This document shows, in pieces, positions 20,669 to 26,894 of a stretch of DNA of 36,466 nt. The stretch's first letter is position 1; each line of letters starts with the position of its first letter. This stretch comes from Rhodospirillales bacterium (GTDB lineage Bacteria > Pseudomonadota > Alphaproteobacteria > Rhodospirillales > JASLQF01): the NCBI GenBank assembly GCA_030744625.1, contig JASLQF010000064.1:1-36466 (forward strand), read 5' to 3'. Under the pieces are notes generated by a model that was given only the letters and a program-made list of their open reading frames with translations, was not told the DNA's origin and searched no databases. Both the position numbers and the translations under genes were made by a program.

Positions 20669-21580
20669 CTAGCTCTCCTCGGCGGGCCACTCGGCATGGG
20701 CCTCGAGGACCGCCTCGTTGACGGCGCGCCACGGTATGCGCAGATCGAGCCACCCGGCGAGCCGCCCGGCGTAGAGGATCAGCTCCTCGATGACGTGGCG
20801 GGCGTCCGCTGGCACGCTCTCCAGGTAAGCGGCGGCCCCGAGGAAGGTGTCGCCGGCGTCGTGCAGGCCGCAGAAACCGGCGAGGCGGCTGGCGGCACCG
20901 CGCAGCGCCAGGACGGCGGCCAGCGCGGCACCGGGATCGGTGTCGCTCTCCCCTAGGGCGAGCCATAGGATCTCGTGCAGTTTGCGGGCCTCCGATTCGG
21001 CCATCAGCAGCGGCCCGGCGGGCAGCATCGGTCCGCGGCGCCGCATGAGGGCGTCGACCTCGGGCGGCGCCCCGGCCCACAGGGCCAACCGCTTTTCGGT
21101 GAGCGCGCGCAAGGGCGCCGAGGCCCGGGTCTGGGTTGCCGGCTCGGACCGCCCATCCTCGCCCCCAATGGTGATGTCTGCCCACACGACGCGGTGGCCT
21201 TGTCCCCCGGCGACGCGCTCGCCGATGCGCCTGAGCGGCGCCACGTCCCCCCGCATCCGGCCGAGCACGGTGACGCTGGCGGTTTCGGCCTGCAGCTCGC
21301 CGAAGATGAGTTCCAGAAACTGCCGCTCCGGCCAGTAGATGAAGGCGCCGGGGCCCATGGTCATGACGTCGGCGGCGGCCTCCAGCGCCTCCACGAATGG
21401 GGCGTGCCACAGAATGTGATTGCCGGCGATCTTGGCGCAGTGGAGGTCGACGCGGGCCGGCAGCGCGGCGAGGAGCTTGGCCGCGGTGCGCGGCGCCCCG
21501 GCCTCGGAGAGGGCGATCTCGAAGGTCTCGCCCTCGCAGGCGAAGGAAAGGACCAGGTTTCCTTTATCCCCGTTTCCCAT
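20669..21580 (-). CDS. Cyclophilin-like (DUF3830-type) protein
   Basis: Protein of 303 residues whose N-terminal half (about 8-150) resembles the cyclophilin-like fold of DUF3830 proteins: LVLSFACEGETFEIALSEAGAPRTAAKLLAALP, then MGPGAFIYWPERQFLELIFGE. The C-terminal half (about 160-303) is helical, Ala/Leu-rich and not recognised. There is no signal peptide or membrane segment, so it is probably cytosolic. It begins 14 bases after the DUF3237 gene and must be cotranscribed. DUF3830 members are often found in catabolic clusters, but no such enzymes lie nearby. The family link is by resemblance only, and the protein may simply be uncharacterised. Confidence 0.5.
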   Translation of the reverse strand: MGNGDKGNLVLSFACEGETFEIALSEAGAPRTAAKLLAALPARVDLHCAKIAGNHILWHAPFVEALEAAADVMTMGPGAFIYWPERQFLELIFGELQAETASVTVLGRMRGDVAPLRRIGERVAGGQGHRVVWADITIGGEDGRSEPATQTRASAPLRALTEKRLALWAGAPPEVDALMRRRGPMLPAGPLLMAESEARKLHEILWLALGESDTDPGAALAAVLALRGAASRLAGFCGLHDAGDTFLGAAAYLESVPADARHVIEELILYAGRLAGWLDLRIPWRAVNEAVLEAHAEWPAEES

Positions 21581-21594
21581 GGTGGAGACCTGTC

Positions 21595-22053
21595 TCAGAG
21601 GATTTCGAACACGTCATAGGCGGCGCGGTCCGGCAGGCGGCGGCCGACGCCGACCGCGACGATGCGGTTGAGCCAATCGTAGGTCGCGGAAGCGGTCTCG
21701 AAACAGGGCGTGTTGCGCAGGTAGTATTCCGATGGGTCGACTTCCTCGCCGTCGGCGATGCGTTGCATGACCTCGGGCGAGCCGTAGCGGACGCCGGTGT
21801 AGTGCATGTAGACCAGGGCGCCGTCGTCGGTGCGGAGGACCAGGCGCACGTTCGGGTTCATGGCGCCATCGGCGCGGAATATCTTTTGGTCGACGCCGCC
21901 CGGCAGCACCTCGCCCTTGAGCCGCGGTCCCTCGAAAACGCCCCCGCCCAGCATGTCGATGTGCCTCAGACCGAACGGCGTCTGCCCGATGTCGTACAGC
22001 TTGGCGACGCCGAATTCGGCGGTGAACAGGAATTCCGATCGCAGTTCGGGCAT
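21595..22053 (-). CDS. DUF3237 family protein
   Basis: Protein of 152 residues matching the DUF3237 pattern: an opening strand LRSEFLFTAEFGVAK, IDMLGGGVFEGPRLKGEVLPGGVDQKIFRADGAMNPNVRLVLRTDDGALVYMHYTGVR (about 33-89), and the C-terminal YYLRNTPCFETASATYDWLNRIVAVGVGRR. The GGGVFEGPRLKGEVLPGGVDW-like core and the RTPCFETA-like segment are the family signature. The fold is a lipocalin-like beta-barrel and function is unknown; members often lie in aromatic-catabolism loci. It starts 4 bases after the stop of the vapC remnant, with GGGAG about 10 bases upstream, so it may be transcribed from the vapB promoter. Confidence 0.85.
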   Translation of the reverse strand: MPELRSEFLFTAEFGVAKLYDIGQTPFGLRHIDMLGGGVFEGPRLKGEVLPGGVDQKIFRADGAMNPNVRLVLRTDDGALVYMHYTGVRYGSPEVMQRIADGEEVDPSEYYLRNTPCFETASATYDWLNRIVAVGVGRRLPDRAAYDVFEIL

Positions 22054-22057
22054 GTGG

Positions 22058-22189
22058 CTAGGACTCCCAGTTCTCGAAGCGCAGGCCCGACACGCGTTCG
22101 AATTCGTTCACGTTCGCGGTCACCAGCGTCACGTCATGGCGCACGGCCTGTCCGGCGATGAGACAATCATAGGCGCCGATCGGTGTACC
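22058..22189 (-). pseudogene. vapC: vapC toxin remnant (C-terminal PIN fragment)
   Basis: This frame encodes only the last 43 residues of a VapC PIN-domain ribonuclease: GTPIGAYDCLIAGQAVRHD, then VTLVTANVNEFERVSGLRFENW and a TAG at 22058. In intact VapC proteins these segments hold the third acidic residue (the Asp of the PIGAYD segment) and the TANVNEF strand-helix. The first roughly 90 residues, including the N-terminal catalytic Asp, are missing. The fragment has no start or SD of its own and overlaps the 3' end of vapB, exactly what an internal deletion joining vapB to the vapC 3' end would leave. It cannot be an active toxin. Confidence 0.85.
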
Positions 22190-22406
22190 GCGCCGCCGGC
22201 TGCTCGCGGCCCTCGGCCATGAAGGGATCGCGAAAACGGTCGAGCGCCCCGAACCAAGCTTCGGCGTCGATTTCTTCGGGTTCGAGCAGAACGCCGAGCC
22301 CGAAGCGCCGAATGCGTACTTCCTCGCCCTCGAACCGGAAGGCGCGGGGCAGCCGGACGGCTTGGCTGCGGCCGGTCTTGAAGAGCTTCGCGGTGGCCAC
22401 TGGCAC
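22167..22406 (-). CDS. vapB: VapB-type antitoxin (orphan)
   Basis: Antitoxin of the VapB type with an AbrB/SpoVT swapped-hairpin DNA-binding N-terminus, 79 residues. AKLFKTGRSQAVRLPRAFRFEGEEVRIRRFG (about 6-36) is the classic signature. The C-terminal toxin-binding arm FGALDRFRDPFMAEGREQP is also intact to about residue 70; the final residues are read from deletion-junction sequence. The start is a GTG at 22406. Its toxin partner immediately downstream is truncated, so this is an orphan antitoxin that could still bind its own operator or neutralise a related VapC. It lies 75 bases upstream of nothing else on this strand but DUF3237 and the DUF3830-like gene. Confidence 0.85.
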   Translation of the reverse strand: MPVATAKLFKTGRSQAVRLPRAFRFEGEEVRIRRFGLGVLLEPEEIDAEAWFGALDRFRDPFMAEGREQPAARYTDRRL

Positions 22407-22480
22407 GGATTCCCGATTTCACGCGAATGACATGTATCAATGTTATCTATCTTCGCGACCGCTCCGGCAACGGGAAACCT

Positions 22481-23914
22481 TTACACCGCCGTGCCACCTA
22501 CGGTGAGTTCGTCCACCTTCAGGGTCGGCAAGCCGACGCCGACGGGCACGCTCTGGCCGTCCTTGCCGCAGGTTCCGACGCCGGGGTCGAGCGCCATGTC
22601 GTTGCCGATCATCGACACCTTGGTCAGTACGTCGGGTCCGTTGCCGATCAGGGTCGCACCCTTGACCGCCGGTCCCACCTTGCCGTCCTCGATGCGGTAG
22701 GCCTCGGTGCACGCGAAGACGAACTTGCCCGACGTGATGTCCACCTGCCCGCCGCCGAAGGCGACTGCGTAGAGCCCGTCCTTGACCGACGCGATGATCT
22801 CCTGGGGGTCATGGTCGCCGCCCAGCATGAAGGTGTTGGTCATGCGCGGCATGGGCGAATGGGCATAGCTCTGCCGGCGCCCGTTGCCGGTCGGCTCCAT
22901 GCCCATGAGGCGCGCGTTCATGCGGTCATGGAGGTAGCCCACCAGCTTTCCGTCCTCGATCAGCACGGTGCGGCCCGAAGGCGTCCCCTCGTCGTCGATG
23001 GTCAGCGAGCCCCGCCGGTCGGCGATCGAGCCGTCGTCGATGACGGTGACCCCGGGGGCGGCCACGGCCTCGCCCATGAGGCCGGCGAAGGCCGAGGTCT
23101 TCTTGCGGTTGAAATCCCCTTCCAGGCCGTGGCCGATGGCCTCGTGCAGAAGAATGCCGGGCCAGCCCGGCCCCAGAACCACGGGAATCTCGCCGGCCGG
23201 CGCCGGCTCCGAGCCCAGGTTGACCAGGGCCTGGCGCAGGGCCTCGTCGACCGCCGACCGCCAGGTGGCGGGCTCCAGGTAGGTGTCATAGAGGACGCGC
23301 CCGCCGGTGCCATGGCTGCCCGACTGGCGGTCGCTGCCGTCGTCGACCACCACCGAAACGTTGAGGCGCACCAGCGGCCGCACGTCGCCCACCCGGTAGC
23401 CGCCGGGGCGCATGATCTGCACTGCCTGCCACTGGCCGGCGAGCGAGGTCATGACCTGGACGACGCGGTCGTCCTTGCCCCGCGCGTAGGCATCGATGTC
23501 GGCGAGGAGCTTTACCTTGGTCTCCAGGTCGGCGCCACCCAAGGGGTTGTCGTCGATGTAAAGGGTGCGGTTGGTGCCGGCGGGAGGGTCGCCGAAGACG
23601 CCACCGTGGCCGGCGCGCACCGCTTTCACGGTTTCGGCGGCGCGACGGATGGCCGCCTCGCTGAGCTCGGAGGCGTGGGAATAGCCGGTGGCCTCGCCGG
23701 AGACGGCGCGCAGGCCGAAACCCTGGGCGGTATCGAAGCTGGCGCTCTTGAGCCGTCCGTCGTCGAAGGCCAGCCCTTCCGACTGGCAATATTCAAGGAA
23801 CAGCTCGCCTTCGTCGGCTCCGTGCAGGGCGTCGGCGACGAGGCTCTCGACGGCGCCGCGGCCGAGGCCGGCGCGCTCGAAAAACAATTCATCGGTGACG
23901 GCAAGATCGGTCAT
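22481..23914 (-). CDS. tldD: Metalloprotease TldD
   Basis: TldD subunit of the TldD/TldE heterodimeric zinc peptidase, which digests unfolded or modified peptides and matures or degrades some ribosomal peptides and antitoxins (CcdA, microcin B17 in E. coli). From the ATG at 23914 (GAAGG upstream; the frame extends to 23977) the product is 477 residues, the usual size. The active motif HEAIGHGLEGDF gives the HExxxH set H257, E258 and H262. The C-terminal VGTCGKDGQSVPVGVG holds the conserved third-ligand Cys. The partner TldE is encoded at 29101 on the other strand. It is divergent from the riboswitch-controlled metZ. Confidence 0.95.
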   Translation of the reverse strand: MTDLAVTDELFFERAGLGRGAVESLVADALHGADEGELFLEYCQSEGLAFDDGRLKSASFDTAQGFGLRAVSGEATGYSHASELSEAAIRRAAETVKAVRAGHGGVFGDPPAGTNRTLYIDDNPLGGADLETKVKLLADIDAYARGKDDRVVQVMTSLAGQWQAVQIMRPGGYRVGDVRPLVRLNVSVVVDDGSDRQSGSHGTGGRVLYDTYLEPATWRSAVDEALRQALVNLGSEPAPAGEIPVVLGPGWPGILLHEAIGHGLEGDFNRKKTSAFAGLMGEAVAAPGVTVIDDGSIADRRGSLTIDDEGTPSGRTVLIEDGKLVGYLHDRMNARLMGMEPTGNGRRQSYAHSPMPRMTNTFMLGGDHDPQEIIASVKDGLYAVAFGGGQVDITSGKFVFACTEAYRIEDGKVGPAVKGATLIGNGPDVLTKVSMIGNDMALDPGVGTCGKDGQSVPVGVGLPTLKVDELTVGGTAV

Positions 23915-24006
23915 GGCGGCCCATCCTTCGTGCGGCGCGGAAGTATTGAATATAGGCGATTCCCAGCCGCCTTGCACCCGGCGCGGGGTATCGCCGCCAT
24001 TTGTCC

Positions 24007-24035
24007 TTGACCTTTGGCCTCGGGGCTATTATTCC
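24007..24035 (+). promoter_or_regulatory. Predicted metZ promoter
   Basis: TTGACC (24007-24012) and TATTCC (24030-24035) are separated by 17 bases. This would start transcription at about 24042, just ahead of the riboswitch P1 stem at 24045. An alternative -10 of TATTAT (24027-24032) has a spacing of only 14. Confidence 0.4.
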
Positions 24036-24044
24036 CCGGCCCTC

Positions 24045-24101
24045 ACGTGGTGATTTGCTCGACCGGCTTGCGGCCACGTTAAACAACCCGCTAAAAGGTC
24101 G
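24045..24101 (+). ncRNA. SAM-II riboswitch aptamer
   Basis: S-adenosylmethionine-binding leader RNA of the SAM-II class, typical of alphaproteobacterial methionine genes. P1 is ACGTGG (24045-24050) with CCACGT (24074-24079). The conserved loop TGATTTG follows the 5' strand and CGGCTTGCGG precedes the 3' strand. GTTAAACAA and the GCTAAAA box come after. The pseudoknot is CGACC (24060-24064) in the P1 loop with GGTCG (24097-24101). All conserved elements are present in order, and the downstream gene is metZ. Confidence 0.92.
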
Positions 24102-24144
24102 GAGCTTGCATGAAGCCCTGACCCAAGCGGTCGGGGCTTTTTTT
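24097..24144 (+). terminator. Antiterminator/terminator switch of metZ leader
   Basis: The terminator stem pairs 24113-24123 (AAGCCCTGACC) with 24129-24139 (GGTCGGGGCTT), 11 bp including one G-U, followed by seven T (24138-24144). The same 24113-24123 strand can instead pair with 24097-24107 (GGTCGGAGCTT) at 10 of 11 positions. The first five bases of that antiterminator strand are the 3' half of the SAM-II pseudoknot. SAM binding should therefore free the terminator strand and stop transcription. Confidence 0.85.
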
Positions 24145-24189
24145 CGTGGATGAGCCCCATACACCAACCCGTGACAGGGAGTGCATGAC

Positions 24190-25395
24190 ATGGATGCCAA
24201 CGCCCCCGATCTAAAATCCTGGCGCCAGGCCACGCAACTGGTGCGCGGCGGCCTGAAGCGCTCTGCGTTCGCGGAGACCAGCGAGGGTCTCTTCATGACG
24301 TCGGGTTACATCTACGAGACGGCGGAATCGGCGGAGCGCGCCTTCAAGGGCGAGGAGGAACGCTACATCTATTCGCGCTACGCCAACCCCACCGTTGCCA
24401 TGTTCGAGGAGAGGCTGGCGCTTCTCGAGGGGGCCGAGGTGTGCCGGGCCACGGCGAGCGGCATGGCCGCCGTGTTCGCCGCCCTGCTCTGTCAACTGAA
24501 GGCCGGCGACCGGTTGGTGGCGTCGCGCGCCCTGTTCGGGTCGTGCCACTACATCATCACCGAGCTGCTGCCCCGCTACGGCATCGAGACCGAGCTCGTC
24601 GACGGCACCGACCTCGGCCAATGGGAAGCGGCGCTTGACCGCGAGACGGCCTGCGTGTTCCTGGAGACGCCCTCCAACCCGACCCTGGAGATCATCGACC
24701 TGGCCCCGGTCGCCGAGCTGGCGCACGGCGCCGGCGCCCGCCTCGTCGTCGACAACGTGTTCGCCACGCCGGTGCTGCAAAGGCCGCTCGAGCTGGGCGC
24801 CGACATCGTCGTCTATTCGACCACCAAGCACATCGACGGCCAGGGCCGCTCCCTCGGCGGCGCCATCCTCACCAACGACGAGGATTACGTGGAAGACGAC
24901 TTGACCCCCGTCCTGCGCCATACCGGCCCGGCGATGAGCCCTTTCAACGCCTGGCTTCTGGTCAAGAGCCTGGAGACCCTGGCCATGCGCGTCGAGCGCC
25001 ACGCCGTCAACGCCCTCGACATCGCCCAATACCTGAGCCGGCGCGGCGGCTTGGCCAGCGTGCTCTATCCGGGGTTGCCCAGCCACCCCCAGCATGGGCT
25101 GGCCAGCACCCAGATGAGCGCCGGCGGCAGCGTCGTCTGCTTCGACATGACGGGCGGCCGCGTCGCGGCTTTCGACTTCATCAACGCGCTGAGGATGGTC
25201 GACATATCCAACAACCTGGGCGACACCAAGAGCCTCGTCACCCACCCCGCCACCACCACCCACCAGCGCCTGAGCGCCGAGGAACGCGCCCAAATGGGCA
25301 TCGGCGACGGCCTGGTACGCGTGTCGGTGGGCCTCGAGGACCCGCAGGATATCAAGGAAGACCTGGACCAGGCGCTCAAGGCGGCCGGTGTCTGA
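24190..25395 (+). CDS. metZ: O-succinylhomoserine sulfhydrylase
   Basis: PLP-dependent Cys/Met metabolism enzyme that makes homocysteine from O-succinylhomoserine and sulfide, by direct sulfhydrylation. The product is about 401 residues. ATG 24190 is preferred to the GTG at 24181 because AGGGAG lies about 8 bases upstream. Motifs: LVRGGLKRSAFAETSE at the N-terminus, YIYSRYANPTVAMFEERLALLEGAE (about 58-82), the ATASGMAAV phosphate-binding turn (about 85-93), FLETPSNPTLEIIDL, VVDNVFATPVLQRPLELGADIVVYSTTKHIDGQGR with the PLP Lys in TTKH, and SLGDTKSLVTHPATTTH-like LGDTKSLVTHPATTTHQRLS near the end. The SAM-II riboswitch and methionine-type leader support MetZ over cystathionine synthase. It is convergent with the rhodanese gene. 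Confidence 0.92.
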   Translation: MDANAPDLKSWRQATQLVRGGLKRSAFAETSEGLFMTSGYIYETAESAERAFKGEEERYIYSRYANPTVAMFEERLALLEGAEVCRATASGMAAVFAALLCQLKAGDRLVASRALFGSCHYIITELLPRYGIETELVDGTDLGQWEAALDRETACVFLETPSNPTLEIIDLAPVAELAHGAGARLVVDNVFATPVLQRPLELGADIVVYSTTKHIDGQGRSLGGAILTNDEDYVEDDLTPVLRHTGPAMSPFNAWLLVKSLETLAMRVERHAVNALDIAQYLSRRGGLASVLYPGLPSHPQHGLASTQMSAGGSVVCFDMTGGRVAAFDFINALRMVDISNNLGDTKSLVTHPATTTHQRLSAEERAQMGIGDGLVRVSVGLEDPQDIKEDLDQALKAAGV

Positions 25396-25419
25396 GGGCT
25401 AGGAACCGGGGACGGCGCC

Positions 25420-25845
25420 CTAATCCTGCTTCCAGGCGAGGCCATCCACTTTCCAGCCGGCAAGGGTCCCCCGGTGGCCCGTCTCGTTCTTGGGCCCCTC
25501 GAAGCCGTCGGCCACGTTGTAGCATCGCCCGTAGCCGCGCCCCGTCATGGCGATCGCCGCGTGGCGCGAACGCACGCCAGACCGGCATATGAAGAGAAGC
25601 GCTACGTCCTTGTCGGTGGCGTGGCGGGCGATGCTGTCTTCGAAGTCCGGATTGGCGCGCTTGTCGGGAAAAAGCGTCCAGGGAACGAAGGCCACCTCCT
25701 TGCCCAGACTGGTCAGGTCGGGAACACCGACGAAGGCCCACTCCTCGGGCGTACGCACGTCGATGAGGAGGGCGCCGGTTTCCTCGACAAGCTGGCGCCA
25801 GGTTTCCTTCGCCGTGAGGTCGCCAGCGTAAATGTCCTCGGTCAT
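25420..25845 (-). CDS. Rhodanese-like sulfurtransferase
   Basis: Single-domain rhodanese of 141 residues from the ATG at 25845; the frame continues upstream into korB without homology. LLIDVRTPEEWAFVGVPDL (about 26-44) is the first family motif. The active-site loop CRSGVRSRHAA has catalytic Cys87 and the basic residues expected for sulfane-sulfur transfer. It ends with NVADGFEGPKNETGHRGTLAGWKVDGLAWKQ, a pattern common in alphaproteobacterial cytosolic rhodaneses. It starts 10 bases after korB, so it is probably the third gene of the kor operon. Whether it serves Fe-S cluster or sulfide metabolism linked to KorAB is inference. Confidence 0.9.
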   Translation of the reverse strand: MTEDIYAGDLTAKETWRQLVEETGALLIDVRTPEEWAFVGVPDLTSLGKEVAFVPWTLFPDKRANPDFEDSIARHATDKDVALLFICRSGVRSRHAAIAMTGRGYGRCYNVADGFEGPKNETGHRGTLAGWKVDGLAWKQD

Positions 25846-25855
25846 CGACTTTCGG

Positions 25856-26893
25856 CTAGTCGCCGGAATGGGCGGAGACGGTCCAGGTGTAACCACCGCG
25901 CAGAATGGCGTTGATATCGGGGTCGGGGGCCGCCGCCCTGGCTTCGTCGATCTGCGCCATGACACCTTCCTCGTAGCTCGGCGCCGGGTCGCAATAAAGG
26001 ACGCCGAGCGCCACCGGCATGGGCGGCTCCAAGGCCGCCAGCATGCTCGCCAAGGCCTTGTTGGTCTCGTCGTGGACCAGGACGTCGGCCTCCGCGACGC
26101 CCTTGCCGCCGACGTTCACCGCCTCCAGCTCGAAGGCACCGGGCTTGACCCTGAGGCCCCGCGTCCGCTCCTTGCCGAAAAGCAGCGGCTGGCCGTGCTC
26201 GACGTGAACCTGCCCGTCCTCGGCGACGTCCCTCTCGGTGAAGGCTTCATAGACGCCGTCATTGTAGACCACGCAGTTCTGCAATATCTCGACGAACGAG
26301 GCGCCCTGGTTGCCGTGGGCACGGGTGAACATCACCGGCAGGTGGTGGCGAAGGGTATCGATGGAACGGGCGACGAAACGGGCGCCGGCGCCGAGCGCGA
26401 AGGCGGCCGGGGAGAGCGGGTGTTCGAGCGATCCCATGGGTGTCGAGGGCGAGCGCGTGCCGAGGCGCGACGTGGGCGAGTACTGGCCCTTGGTCAGCCC
26501 GTAAATCTCGTTGTTGAACAGGAGGATCTGCACATCGACGTTGCGCCGCAGCACATGCAGAAAGTGGTTGCCGCCGATGGAGAGCGCATCGCCGTCGCCG
26601 GTGATCACCCATACGTCGAGGTCCGAATTGGCCAGCTTGGCGCCGGTGGCGATGGCCGGAGCGCGCCCGTGGATGGTATGGAAGCCGAAGGTGGACATGT
26701 AGTAGGGGAAGCGCGCCGCGCAGCCGATGCCGGAGATGAAGACCGTGTTCTCCCGGGTCGCGCCGACCTCCGCCAACGCCTTCTGCATTGACTTGAGGAT
26801 GGCGTAGTCGCCGCAACCGGGGCACCACCGCACTTCCTGGTCGCTGGCGAAATCCTTGGGCGTCAATGGGCCGGCGGTGGCGACGACGTTCAT
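25856..26893 (-). CDS. korB: 2-oxoacid:ferredoxin oxidoreductase, beta subunit
   Basis: Thiamine-diphosphate and 4Fe-4S subunit of a CoA-acylating 2-oxoacid:ferredoxin oxidoreductase, probably acting on 2-oxoglutarate. The 345-residue product shows WCPGCGDYAILKSMQKAL (cluster Cys24 and Cys27), GIGCAARFPYYMSTFGFHTIHGRAPAIATGAKLAN with a third Cys, and the ThDP motif GDGDALSIGGNHFLHVLRRNVDVQILLFNNEIYGLTKGQ (GDG...NN). LPVMFTRAHGNQGASFVEILQNC provides a fourth conserved Cys region. It starts one base after the korA stop (TGAGATG), so the two are translationally linked. In Rhodospirillales KorAB replaces or supplements the NAD-linked 2-oxoglutarate dehydrogenase. The substrate call is by family resemblance. 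Confidence 0.92.
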   Translation of the reverse strand: MNVVATAGPLTPKDFASDQEVRWCPGCGDYAILKSMQKALAEVGATRENTVFISGIGCAARFPYYMSTFGFHTIHGRAPAIATGAKLANSDLDVWVITGDGDALSIGGNHFLHVLRRNVDVQILLFNNEIYGLTKGQYSPTSRLGTRSPSTPMGSLEHPLSPAAFALGAGARFVARSIDTLRHHLPVMFTRAHGNQGASFVEILQNCVVYNDGVYEAFTERDVAEDGQVHVEHGQPLLFGKERTRGLRVKPGAFELEAVNVGGKGVAEADVLVHDETNKALASMLAALEPPMPVALGVLYCDPAPSYEEGVMAQIDEARAAAPDPDINAILRGGYTWTVSAHSGD

Positions 26894-26894
26894 C

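Noticed and set aside
22407..22480. VapB operator around ACATGT upstream of vapB
   Set aside because: Only a 6-bp dyad is present and the flanks do not extend it; too short to claim.
22427..24010. Plus-strand 527-codon frame opposite tldD
   Set aside because: Antisense shadow; the TldD HExxxH and Cys motifs on the minus strand are complete.
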